This document shows positions 18,907-27,458 of a stretch of DNA of 64,000 bases, in pieces. The DNA is from Robiginitomaculum sp. (GTDB lineage Bacteria; Pseudomonadota; Alphaproteobacteria; Caulobacterales; Maricaulaceae): assembly GCA_002733905.1 (NCBI GenBank), contig NVXK01000004.1, positions 136,041 through 200,040 of the forward strand, written 5' to 3'. The notes under the pieces were generated by a model, which was not told the DNA's origin, did no database searches, and worked only from the letters and a program-made list of their open reading frames with translations. Both the position numbers and the translations under genes were made by a program. Position 1 is the stretch's first letter; every line of letters starts with the position of its first letter.

Positions 18907-20070
18907 TCATGATAATGATAGTAATATTTTGCCAATCAACAAACCGCCACCAGTACCAATAATATATCCCAACATCGCCATCAGTACGCCAATCGGGATG
19001 AGGGCGCGTGAATAGGCTGCCGCAAGAATGGGCGCGGACGCAACGCCGCCTATATTCGCCAGTGAAGCCACGCCACATGAAAACAAATCAAGCTTGAAGA
19101 GTTTGGCCGCAATAAGCATAACGATCCCGTGGATCGTTAAAATCATGAAACCTGCCATAATAAACAAGGGTGCTTGACCAAGCTCTGCAAAATTTGCGCG
19201 TGACGCTATAAGGGCGATAATTCCGTATAACAATATATTGCCGAGTTCACTTGATCCTGCCACGCTGCCAATGCGGGTCATGGCCGCGAGCGAGCCAAGT
19301 ATTGTGACAATCAATACGGTCCATGTGGTTTTAGAAAAGAATTCGGTTACAGGTAAGAAATTTGCAAAGTATTGGGCGAGTGCAGAAACGCCGAGTGCGA
19401 GCCCAATCAAAAACAAAAGCGAAGATGTTGTGATGTTCGCAGGCGTTCCTTGCGAATCCGCCTCTAATTTTGCGCCGATTTCATCAATAAGTTTAGTATT
19501 GCTCTTCGTCCATTTATTGAACTTCGGTGCCAGTGGAACGAATGAGAGAAGTAAAACCACCCATATGGCATAATCAATAGAATCCATGAGTAGGGAATAT
19601 CCCATGCTCGCATCGGGGATATTAAGTGCGCCTTGCACGGCAACCATATTGCCCGTTCCCCCCATCCAACTCCCACTTAGCGCTGCAAATGTCATCCAAC
19701 TTCCTTCAGGAAGCCATGTTTTGAGCACTAAAAATGTAATGATAAACCCTAGGCCGATACTCAAACTGGCCGTAATGAAGGCAATGAGCATTTTGGGGCC
19801 AAGAGCCGCAATTTTTCGAATGTCGCCTTTGAGTAAAAGGAGAAAAATCATTGAGGGAAGTAGATTGCCCTTGAGGCTGCTATACGCTGTATTAACACTG
19901 TCCGTTTTTGTCCATGCCCCAAATGTGGAGAGAAGCATGATGACGAAATATAGAATAACAATACCGGGTATGATTTTGAAAATTCTATATTTTTGCGTAG
20001 ATTCCAGCGCACTTAAGCCGCCGCAAATCGCAAATAAAATGGCAATATATGCAAATCCACTCGTAATCAT
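18907..20070 (-). CDS. DUF819 family integral membrane protein
   Basis: A 387-residue protein with about 10-11 hydrophobic segments, matching the DUF819 family. Visible family stretches are SGSWMGGTGNMVAVQGAL, DYAIWVVLLLSF and the late GVASLANIGGVASAPILAAAY. The two Gly-rich repeats flanking a central soluble segment (about 185-215) suggest an inverted-repeat transporter fold. No substrate is established. It is embedded between an M19 dipeptidase and an NlpC/P60 endopeptidase gene, so a peptide or D-amino-acid permease is a reasonable hypothesis. It is separated from the dipeptidase gene by 86 bp, and its stop lies within the ribosome binding site of the next gene. Confidence 0.87.
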   Translation of the reverse strand: MITSGFAYIAILFAICGGLSALESTQKYRIFKIIPGIVILYFVIMLLSTFGAWTKTDSVNTAYSSLKGNLLPSMIFLLLLKGDIRKIAALGPKMLIAFITASLSIGLGFIITFLVLKTWLPEGSWMTFAALSGSWMGGTGNMVAVQGALNIPDASMGYSLLMDSIDYAIWVVLLLSFVPLAPKFNKWTKSNTKLIDEIGAKLEADSQGTPANITTSSLLFLIGLALGVSALAQYFANFLPVTEFFSKTTWTVLIVTILGSLAAMTRIGSVAGSSELGNILLYGIIALIASRANFAELGQAPLFIMAGFMILTIHGIVMLIAAKLFKLDLFSCGVASLANIGGVASAPILAAAYSRALIPIGVLMAMLGYIIGTGGGLLIGKILLSLS

Positions 20071-20156
20071 AATGTTGCCTTGTATACTTAAATTGGGTTC
20101 GGTATTTTTCTTCGCAAATACACTTCAGTCAAAAACCTTCACGACCAGAGTGATGC

Positions 20157-21404
20157 TTATTTATGTGCGTAGGCTTGTGTTTTTTCTAAAACGCGCAGTA
20201 TATTACCACCCCATATTTTCCCGATGTCTTCTTGGCTATAGCCGCGTTTTATGAGTTCATTTGTAACATTCATCGTTTCAGAGGCATCCATCCATCCCTC
20301 GATTTTACCGCCACCATCAAAGTCAGAAGAAATGCCGACATAGTCAATGCCAACAGTTTTAACCACATGGTCAATGTGGTGAACAAGGTCGGATACATTC
20401 GCTGCGGGGGATAATTTGTTAGCAGCTTCCATTTTCTTGTCATAGGCGTTTTCTGTCGCGCTATCCATTGATAAGAATGCCATATCATCTAATAGCCCCA
20501 TCTCGTCACGTACTTTCGCTTTAAAGGCCTCTTGTTCAGGTGTCAGGTTTTTAAGGTATGGGCCGTAAGCGACAATCTGGACGACACCACCCGTTTTTGC
20601 CAATGCATGTAATTGTTCATCATCGAGGTTTCGCACATTATCAGCGACACCTCGCGCACCAGAATGAGAGGCGATGACAGGCACTTTAGACAGAGCCACA
20701 GCCTGCATCATTGTCTCTTTTCCTGCGTGTGATACATCAACCATGATACCGGCTTCATTCATTGCGATAATTAAGTTCTTTCCAAGTGGCGATAATCCGC
20801 CGTGTTGGCTTTGCGTTTCGCCTTTACTATAGCTTGGGTTAGAACTGTCACCGAATTGATTGTGGCCTACATGGGTGATGCCCATATAGCGTACGCCGCG
20901 TTTAGCCCACATATCAACATCAGCAACAGAGTGACCAAGGGGGAAGGCGTTTTCTAACCCGATAAAAGCAATGCGTTTTCCTGATTTGTGTATGCGGCGC
21001 GCATCTTCAGCGGTCAAAGCCAACTCGATTTCATTACTATATTTCTCAGTGAGGCGTTTTATGGCGTGATAGCGTGTTTCGGCAATGTCTGCGGCCTTGG
21101 CAATGGCGTCTTTGGTATCGTCACCTTGTGGAGAAAATACAATGAGAAATGCGCCGTCCATGCCGCCAGATTTCATTTTTGCTAAATCGACACGGCTCTT
21201 TCCACTTGCCCATGGATCCATGTCTTCTGCTATCAAGTCTAGTTCCAAATCAATATGGCTATCTAGAACGAGTGTGGTTTCATGAATGGATTGCGGGGTA
21301 GGTGGCTGAGAAACGCTGGCGTCATTCTCTTGCGGGGCACAGGATTCGAGCGCCAATATAAGGGTAAGTATAGCGACACTTGTTTTGAATTTATGAGTAT
21401 ACAT
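20157..21404 (-). CDS. M19 membrane dipeptidase lipoprotein
   Basis: A 415-residue zinc peptidase of the renal-dipeptidase family M19. The lipobox LESC puts lipidated Cys at 22. Zinc-site motifs in order are LDSHIDLELD (His50, Asp52), FIGLENAFPLG (bridging Glu), MGITHVGHNQFGD, DVSHAG, IASHSGARG and the catalytic-site GISSDFDGGG. M19 enzymes cleave dipeptides, typically tolerating or preferring a C-terminal D-residue. L-Ala-D-Glu or D-Ala-D-Ala from stem peptides are therefore plausible substrates. I start at ATG 21404 with AAGGA upstream; the longer frame from 21461 would overlap the amidase gene. It is the second gene of the five-gene wall-degradation operon. Confidence 0.92.
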   Translation of the reverse strand: MYTHKFKTSVAILTLILALESCAPQENDASVSQPPTPQSIHETTLVLDSHIDLELDLIAEDMDPWASGKSRVDLAKMKSGGMDGAFLIVFSPQGDDTKDAIAKAADIAETRYHAIKRLTEKYSNEIELALTAEDARRIHKSGKRIAFIGLENAFPLGHSVADVDMWAKRGVRYMGITHVGHNQFGDSSNPSYSKGETQSQHGGLSPLGKNLIIAMNEAGIMVDVSHAGKETMMQAVALSKVPVIASHSGARGVADNVRNLDDEQLHALAKTGGVVQIVAYGPYLKNLTPEQEAFKAKVRDEMGLLDDMAFLSMDSATENAYDKKMEAANKLSPAANVSDLVHHIDHVVKTVGIDYVGISSDFDGGGKIEGWMDASETMNVTNELIKRGYSQEDIGKIWGGNILRVLEKTQAYAHK

Positions 21405-21450
21405 AATATATTTCCTTAACGCGATATTTGATCTCTTGTTCAGATTGATA

Positions 21451-22506
21451 TTAGCCGCCAATTTTCAAAAGCTTATTGAGTTGGTTCGGGTGGTATTTTT
21501 CTATGAGCGCGAATAATATCGCCGTACTTTCGAGCGTGGGTTCGCCGTTCACGTTTAATGGTCTGAAATGCAGTTGAAACGCTCGTAAAACATTGCGAGT
21601 TTGCGCGTCTACTATGCCTGTTGGCTCAATTTTGTAACCGTAGGTGCCGAGTGCTCTTTGGATGTTAATAATCGGCATGGGTTTGATGGTGAACTCTTCC
21701 CAATATTTCACAACTGTATCATTATCAAACCATGCACCAATGCCAAGCTGATAAAGGCGTTCCCATGGAAAGCGGGGGCCTGGGTCGATTTTACGGCTAG
21801 GGGCAATGTCTGAATGGCCAATAATATTGGTGGGTTTTATATGTGGGTGCCGCTCTAAAATTCCATCAAGTAGTTTTATGAGGATCTCCATTTGGGATTC
21901 TGCAAAATCCGGGTAAAAACATAAGCGTGGCGGTTTGTTATGGGTGACACTTGACGTTTTGCAATATGTTTGATTCACGACTTCTATGCCAATGGATTGA
22001 TCGTTTAATCCACTTTTCCCTGCCCAATAACTGCGCCCTGCATGCCATGCACGCTCTGATTCTGGTACAAGTTCAAATACTTTTAGTTTTTTGTGTGGGT
22101 ATGATTTGTCACTTGGGTCAGGGACGAGGTAATGAGAGCTTACTGGCCGAGAAGATTTTTTTGTGAGAATGTCTACAGAGTCTTTAAAATTCGCAGAGGT
22201 GTGATGAATGACAATAATGCTGACGCGGCTATTATAGTTTACCGAAGGGAGTGTGTTTGTTTTTCCTATGTTGTTCATCGTGCTACAGGCGGAAATACTC
22301 AGTAATCCGAGCATTAAAATACTATAGCGAGCTGAGTGACGGAGTATTGCGCTTGTAAAGCCTTTGGCCTGTGAAATTTGGGCCAGTGAATCTTTGGCCA
22401 GTGAATCTTGGGCACTTGAAGCTTTGGCCCGTAAACCTTGGACTCTTGAAGATCGTTGGAACGCAGTAAATACTGTCATACAAAAGCCTGAGTTGGTAAG
22501 ATTCAT
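21451..22506 (-). CDS. amiD: AmiD-type N-acetylmuramoyl-L-alanine amidase, lipoprotein
   Basis: A 351-residue enzyme with an Amidase_2 domain (about 93-260): zinc ligands in VIHHTS, the AWHAGRSYW stretch, SIGIEVVNQ and GHSDIAPSRKIDPGPRFPW. After it comes a peptidoglycan-binding helical domain (TYGYKIEPTGIVDAQTRNVLRAFQLHFRP). This is the AmiD architecture; AmiD cleaves the MurNAc-L-Ala bond, including on anhydro-muropeptides, at the outer membrane. The lipobox ISAC places Cys at residue 74. The n-region is therefore unusually long and contains a DSLAK-like pentapeptide repeat encoded by a 15-bp tandem repeat. No ATG, GTG or TTG lies between codon 10 and codon 65, so the long start is kept. No strong Shine-Dalgarno is seen. 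First gene of the operon, divergent from a TonB receptor. Confidence 0.87.
   Translation of the reverse strand: MNLTNSGFCMTVFTAFQRSSRVQGLRAKASSAQDSLAKDSLAQISQAKGFTSAILRHSARYSILMLGLLSISACSTMNNIGKTNTLPSVNYNSRVSIIVIHHTSANFKDSVDILTKKSSRPVSSHYLVPDPSDKSYPHKKLKVFELVPESERAWHAGRSYWAGKSGLNDQSIGIEVVNQTYCKTSSVTHNKPPRLCFYPDFAESQMEILIKLLDGILERHPHIKPTNIIGHSDIAPSRKIDPGPRFPWERLYQLGIGAWFDNDTVVKYWEEFTIKPMPIINIQRALGTYGYKIEPTGIVDAQTRNVLRAFQLHFRPLNVNGEPTLESTAILFALIEKYHPNQLNKLLKIGG
22363..22452 (-). repeat. 15-bp tandem repeat (6 units) within amiD
   Basis: Six consecutive 15-bp units (22363, 22378, 22393, 22408, 22423, 22438), consensus TTTGGCCAGTGAATC on the plus strand. The two central units are nearly identical and the outer ones diverge. 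On the coding strand each unit encodes a pentapeptide such as DSLAK. The period is a multiple of three, so unit number can change without a frameshift. It lies just before the signal-peptide hydrophobic core of AmiD. Confidence 0.9.
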
Positions 22507-22689
22507 CGTTCAAATCATTTTATGTGTCGCGTTGTTTCGTGAGTTTGTTGATTCACACTCTTTCTGTCTAGCAAAAACGTGAAATAAAACAAGTGTAAAC
22601 ACGTCCGATTTTTCAAAGAGGTAATGCATTGGTATTAGTATTTTTCGTAATTGTGGCAAAAATGTCGCTAAATTGCGAAAAAAACTTCG

Positions 22690-22728
22690 AATTGGTATTT
22701 GACTTTGCAAATAGGTTGGAAGTATCGT
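22690..22728 (+). promoter_or_regulatory. Candidate promoter with ATTGGTAT operator half-sites
   Basis: AATTGGTAT at 22690-22698 abuts a possible -35 TTGACT (22699-22704). An 18-bp spacer and a weak -10 TATCGT (22723-22728) follow, reading toward the TonB receptor. A second ATTGGTAT lies at 22628-22635 in the same amiD/receptor divergent spacer. The element repeats the arm of the palindrome at 12589. Promoter boxes are weak, so this is a prediction; the repeated 8-mer is directly visible. Confidence 0.4.
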
Positions 22729-22811
22729 ATTTGTAATTCTGATGTACAGGCACGTCTTGCAGGCACGCCTTGTTGCAGATAATTATAAATAAAAAGAGGG
22801 TATACACACAA

Positions 22812-25781
22812 ATGGCAAATATTTCGCATAAATCGAGAAAAGCTTATCTTAAATACAATAAGATATTAACTGGCGCCGTTCTGGCCGCCAGTATGAGCGT
22901 AATAGCAGTTCCTGCTGTTGCTCAACAGGTAGGTGGTGTCACTGGCCATGTTGTTAATGACACAGGCGCGGCGATATCTGGCGTAACAGTAGAAGCACGA
23001 AGTCCAGTTTTGCCTGGCGTAAGAACAGCAGTTTCTTCTGCAAATGGCCGTTATCAATTGCCATTACTCCCACCAGGTGAATACGAATTAACGTTTAAGA
23101 ACCCTGACGGTACTGTTCTCAAACGTAATGCATTTGTTTTGTTACAACAAAAAATAAAAGTGAATGTAGCTTTTAACAGCGCGATAGATGAGATTGTTGT
23201 TGTTGGTAGAAAAATGTATGTGGATTCAGGGAAAGCATCCTTGAAGAGCACAATCAACTCTGATGCTATCGAGGGTGTTCCTGTCGGGCAAGAATACCGT
23301 GATTTAATTAAGCTTATTCCTGGTGTTCAATATTCAGAAGACACAGTACGTGGGCCAAGTGCAGGCGGTAGTGGTCAGGATAATAATTATCAATTTGACG
23401 GCGTGGATGTATCTCTCCCTTTATTCGGTACGCTCTCAGCTGAACCATCAACGCATGATATTGATCAAGTTTCAGTCGTTCGCGGTGGCGCAACCGCTAT
23501 TGGGTTTAACAGATCAGCTGGTTTTACTGTCAATACAATCAGTAAACGCGGGACGAATGAAGTTCACGGCGAAATTGGTTATAAATTGGAAACACCAAAG
23601 CTGACATCTGACCGTGATAGTGCGAGTTCAGTTGTGGATTTTGATGAAAATAAACGTTGGATTACAGCAAATCTTGGTGGCCCTATCATCAAAGATAAAT
23701 TGTTTGCCTATGCATCTTATTACCGTCCAACGATTACGCGTGAAAACCGTAGTAATGCACTTGGTACGGTTCCTGATTTTAAAAGCGAGCGTAATGAATA
23801 TTTTGGCAAGCTAACATATGCGCCAGCTAGCAATCTTTTACTTGATGTGAGTTACCGTACATCTGACCGTACATTCCAAGGGTCCGGTGTTGGTGCATTT
23901 GACTCACCTACTTTAGCTACAGGCGGAAACGCTAGCCAAGATATTATTATTGCTGAAGGTTCGTGGATTATTGATGATAAAAGTTCGTTTAATTTTAAAT
24001 TTACTAACTTTAATAATAAGACATTCTCTGGCCCTGACACACTCTTTGATGTTCCTGTCACATTTGGCGGTGCGCTTCCTGTTGGGATGCTTGATCAGGT
24101 CGGACGTCTTTCTGTCCCAACTCTTCGTACTGGGGAAACAGCCTACAATGCCTTTGTTCAACCAATTATTGATCAATATGGGTTTTCAGAAAACGGTGTG
24201 CAAACTGGTGGCGGCACAGTAGGTGGCAACAACCAAATAAACAGACAGGACTTTACTCGTACTGCTTTTGAAGTCGGTTATGACCGCACCTTTATTACAG
24301 GTGATTCTTCTCATGATATTCATATTGGTTATCAATACCAAGAAATCGGTGAAGATCTTGAACGTACATCAAATGGCTTTGGTCGTATTTCAGTCATCGG
24401 CGGTCGTTCTTTCGCTGACGATGGTGTTACGCCAGTGTTTTATGAAGCACGTGTTTACCAAACAGGTATTGTCGACGGAAATGGCTCTACGATCGTTCCG
24501 CAGTCAATTGATACCTCATCAACACAACAAAGTTTTGAGATTAATGATACGTATGAAAATGGCGATTGGACATTTAATCTAGGCCTATTGATTAGTAATG
24601 ACGTATTGTACGGCCAAGGTTTACGTGAAAAATCTGGTACGATTTCTGGGTTCGAAACTGCGCCTGGTAATAAATACAAAATGTATGAGGTTGATTGGAA
24701 AGACATGATCCAGCCGCGTTTTGGTGTGAATTGGGATTATTCAGATACAGCTGCTGTGTATGCAAATTTTGCACGATACACCCCGTCTACGTCATCTTTG
24801 TCACGTGCCGCGTCTTGGGACAGAAACCTTTCTCGTGAACTTAGATTGCGTTATGACGCGAACGGTAATTTTATTGAAAGTTCTGCTGTTAGATCATCTT
24901 CTGGTAAGTTTTTTGCAGACAATTTAAAACCACGCCAAATCAAAGAATATTTGGTCGGGTGGAATAAACAAGTGAACGACCAATTGACCGTTCGTGCCCA
25001 TGCGCGTCATCGTGCTGGTTCTAATTTCTGGGAAGATACGAACAATACGGCGCGTTTATTTGCGACTGCACCAGCTGAAATTCAAGCGCTAGGTCTATAT
25101 ATTCCAAATTTAGCCGATGTGCGTGCGGAAATCGGCGGATCTTCTTATGTGATTGCTCAGCTTGATACAGCCCATACAGAGTATTATGAAGCTGGACTTG
25201 AGGCCGAATACTTTGGCGATAATTTCTTTATTTCCGGTTCATATACTTGGTCACGTTACACAGGTAATTTTGACCAAGACAATACGACAACGACTAATGA
25301 TGGGAACCGCTTTATTGGGTCTTCTTTCATTGCCGATGGTATTGGTCGTCAGGTTTGGGATAATAGAGAAGGTACATTACGTGGCGATAAACCTCATCAG
25401 TTGAAGGTTTTTGGCTATTATGAAATGCCTTGGAAGGGCCGTGTTGGCGCCTATGCAAATTACCAATCTGGTCAACCATGGGAAGCTTGGGACGTCGAAG
25501 TTTATCGTGCCTTCACGGGAAGTAGCAGTGATACAAGCCGTTTTGCTGAGGCCGCTGGTTCTCGTAGAACGAAAGCGCATTTTCAGTTTGACTTGAATTA
25601 CTCTCAAGAGTTTAAAGTTGTGAGTGGATATAATATCGAATTACGGGCTGAATTGTTCAATGTATTTAATAGCCAAACTGGTTATAATATACAGAACAAG
25701 GTCAATAGCGCAGGTTTCGGTACCGCTCGTACTCTTTACAACCCACGTAGACTTCAATTGTCTGGAAAAGTTAAGTTCTAA
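22812..25781 (+). CDS. TonB-dependent receptor with carboxypeptidase-regulatory-like N-domain
   Basis: A 989-residue outer-membrane receptor. It has a signal peptide (cleavage near AVPAVAQQ), then a carboxypeptidase-regulatory-like beta-sandwich at about residues 40-120 (GVTGHVVNDTGAAISGVTVEARS ... GRYQLPLLPPGEYELTF). A TonB-box-like DEIVVVGR and plug (YRDLIKLIPGVQYSED ... NYQFDGVDVS ... VVRGGATAIGFNRSAGF) follow. A large barrel ends RRLQLSGKVKF. This Oar-like/oligosaccharide-type architecture is common for receptors of complex glycans and peptides in Caulobacter-like bacteria. I start at ATG 22812 after AGAGGG. Divergent from the amidase operon and followed by a strong terminator, it is the likely outer-membrane entry for wall fragments (inference). 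Confidence 0.92.
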   Translation: MANISHKSRKAYLKYNKILTGAVLAASMSVIAVPAVAQQVGGVTGHVVNDTGAAISGVTVEARSPVLPGVRTAVSSANGRYQLPLLPPGEYELTFKNPDGTVLKRNAFVLLQQKIKVNVAFNSAIDEIVVVGRKMYVDSGKASLKSTINSDAIEGVPVGQEYRDLIKLIPGVQYSEDTVRGPSAGGSGQDNNYQFDGVDVSLPLFGTLSAEPSTHDIDQVSVVRGGATAIGFNRSAGFTVNTISKRGTNEVHGEIGYKLETPKLTSDRDSASSVVDFDENKRWITANLGGPIIKDKLFAYASYYRPTITRENRSNALGTVPDFKSERNEYFGKLTYAPASNLLLDVSYRTSDRTFQGSGVGAFDSPTLATGGNASQDIIIAEGSWIIDDKSSFNFKFTNFNNKTFSGPDTLFDVPVTFGGALPVGMLDQVGRLSVPTLRTGETAYNAFVQPIIDQYGFSENGVQTGGGTVGGNNQINRQDFTRTAFEVGYDRTFITGDSSHDIHIGYQYQEIGEDLERTSNGFGRISVIGGRSFADDGVTPVFYEARVYQTGIVDGNGSTIVPQSIDTSSTQQSFEINDTYENGDWTFNLGLLISNDVLYGQGLREKSGTISGFETAPGNKYKMYEVDWKDMIQPRFGVNWDYSDTAAVYANFARYTPSTSSLSRAASWDRNLSRELRLRYDANGNFIESSAVRSSSGKFFADNLKPRQIKEYLVGWNKQVNDQLTVRAHARHRAGSNFWEDTNNTARLFATAPAEIQALGLYIPNLADVRAEIGGSSYVIAQLDTAHTEYYEAGLEAEYFGDNFFISGSYTWSRYTGNFDQDNTTTTNDGNRFIGSSFIADGIGRQVWDNREGTLRGDKPHQLKVFGYYEMPWKGRVGAYANYQSGQPWEAWDVEVYRAFTGSSSDTSRFAEAAGSRRTKAHFQFDLNYSQEFKVVSGYNIELRAELFNVFNSQTGYNIQNKVNSAGFGTARTLYNPRRLQLSGKVKF

Positions 25782-25803
25782 AATAGAGCGCTAAAATGAT
25801 ATT

Positions 25804-25840
25804 AAAAAGGCCTGTTCTCAATTCGAGAGCAGGCCTTTTT
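25804..25840 (+). terminator. Strong intrinsic terminator, probably bidirectional
   Basis: A near-perfect 16-bp stem: AAAAAGGCCTGTTCTC pairs with GAGAGCAGGCCTTTTT (one G-U), with the 5-nt loop AATTC. It is flanked by T-runs in both directions. It lies between the convergent TonB-receptor and TPR-sulfotransferase genes and can terminate both. Confidence 0.92.
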
Positions 25841-25861
25841 GTTATCTAAATATAATGGGGT

Positions 25862-27424
25862 TTATTGGGCTGTTTTCCCTAATTCAGCCCTTAGTGCATC
25901 AAGCTTATGGCCATATTTCTTCCAACGCCCAATCGAACCGCTATAGAGTGGTTGACGAACTTGGACTGAGCTTGCTGTTGCGGTAGGGGATGTGTTTTCG
26001 TGAAAACGCATACAACTTTCATCCCATTCAAGTTCACAGAACGATAAAAGCTTGCGAGTTTGGTTTTTTTGATCATGGATAATGTCTTCATAGGCGATTT
26101 CCATGAATCTGTTAGGCGGTATGTTCTTGCGCCAATGTGACATCAGCCCATCGAATTCATTGTAGAAAATCGCTGTATCTTCTAAGTCGAAAGCGTAATC
26201 ATGATTATTATTATGGGACGCGAAAAGCTGGCGGTAATTAGACAGGCAGCTATCCATCGCCCCGCGACGAAGCACGATAATTCTGGCATTGGGGAGGGCG
26301 CGATGTATCAGGCCTGCATAAAGAAAGTTGAAGGGCATTTTGTCGATCAAATGATCCGCGCCTTGCATGAGGGTTTGTGTCGTGGCGATATAGTTTTTAC
26401 CTATATCCGATAAATTAATTTGGTTTGTTTTTAGGAATGTATCGCAATCTAATTGCGTATCTATTGGTAGAGCAGATGCTGCCTTTATCAGTTTGGAAAA
26501 AACCGTGAGTTCACCTGCTGAGTGAACGCGTGGGTGCGATGATAGAATTCGGTCTACAAGGGTTGTTCCTGTACGCGGTAATCCCACAATGAATATTGGC
26601 GCAGCATTTGAAAATTTATCTGCGTCACTATGCTTATCCAACATGTCCAGCGTTATGGTCGTTTTAGCAGCGTCGAAGACCTTTGCCATGGCTTGCCTGT
26701 TGTATTGGATTTGTTTTCGCTTGGTGCTTTTCGCCTTTTTTAGCCAATCAAAACTATCTTCATATTCGCCTAAGTCTTCAAGTGTTTTGGCAATCGTATG
26801 CCCAAGAAGCAAATGCGAATCTGTTGTGTCTACTGCCCCGTTAACAGTGAGCTCATTAAAAAGAGTTTTCAGTTTCTCGAGATGATTGTTACCTGATGTT
26901 TGTTTTTCGAGTGCCACCAATGAAAACCAAGCTAGGTAAAATTTGGGATTTATAGAGAGGGTGTTTGTATAGGCAGATTTTGCTTTTGCAAAATCACCGA
27001 TAAATTCTGCGGACGCACCAAGGTTGAAGTGAAACTTCGCCCATTTTGGATTTTTCTTTACTGCCTGTTCGAAAAAAGGGATGGCAAGGTTATGATGCTC
27101 TGTACGGCTATAGATAACACCAATCATGTCGGATAAAAGGGCGTCATTTGTGCCAATTGTTGCAGCTATGTCGGCTCGGGCCTTAGCCTGGTTGTGATCT
27201 CCTAATGCCATAAGTGTATTGGCGTGATATGTTTGGTAACGCACATTCTTTGGGGCGTGTTCAGTTGCTTTTGCAAAGAACTCTAATGCCTTGACCGTAT
27301 TGCCTGTGTCTGAGGCGAGAACGCCTAACAGGAAAAAGGGAAGGGGGTTCGTCTCGTTCTGCCGCAAAGCTTCGATCGACTGTTTGTAAACCGTTTCATA
27401 CGCTCTTGATCTGAGGAGCTTCAT
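25862..27424 (-). CDS. TPR-sulfotransferase fusion protein
   Basis: A 520-residue protein. The first half (about 1-230) is a run of tetratricopeptide repeats (PLPFFLLGVLASDTGNTVKALEFFAKATEHAPKN and similar). From about 265 comes a sulfotransferase domain with the 5'-phosphosulfate-binding loop PIFIVGLPRTGTTLVDRIL and the later stretch ARIIVLRRGAMDSCLSNYRQLF that binds the 3'-phosphate. Such proteins transfer sulfate from PAPS to an unknown acceptor. I use ATG 27424; the reading frame continues upstream into the kinase gene but without a convincing start. It lies 34 bp after the kinase gene and is likely co-transcribed. Its role in an amino-sugar locus is unexplained. Confidence 0.85.
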   Translation of the reverse strand: MKLLRSRAYETVYKQSIEALRQNETNPLPFFLLGVLASDTGNTVKALEFFAKATEHAPKNVRYQTYHANTLMALGDHNQAKARADIAATIGTNDALLSDMIGVIYSRTEHHNLAIPFFEQAVKKNPKWAKFHFNLGASAEFIGDFAKAKSAYTNTLSINPKFYLAWFSLVALEKQTSGNNHLEKLKTLFNELTVNGAVDTTDSHLLLGHTIAKTLEDLGEYEDSFDWLKKAKSTKRKQIQYNRQAMAKVFDAAKTTITLDMLDKHSDADKFSNAAPIFIVGLPRTGTTLVDRILSSHPRVHSAGELTVFSKLIKAASALPIDTQLDCDTFLKTNQINLSDIGKNYIATTQTLMQGADHLIDKMPFNFLYAGLIHRALPNARIIVLRRGAMDSCLSNYRQLFASHNNNHDYAFDLEDTAIFYNEFDGLMSHWRKNIPPNRFMEIAYEDIIHDQKNQTRKLLSFCELEWDESCMRFHENTSPTATASSVQVRQPLYSGSIGRWKKYGHKLDALRAELGKTAQ

Positions 27425-27458
27425 ACCTGTCGTCAGTGTTATGATGGTCAATCCCCGT

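Noticed and set aside
22363..22452. CRISPR array
   Set aside because: The units are 15 bp, directly adjacent with no spacers and coding; it is a minisatellite. No cas genes are present.
22322..22513. A separate small protein in another frame over the amiD leader, with FTGQ-type repeats
   Set aside because: It arises because the 15-bp tandem repeat keeps all frames open; it has no ribosome binding site and no family match.
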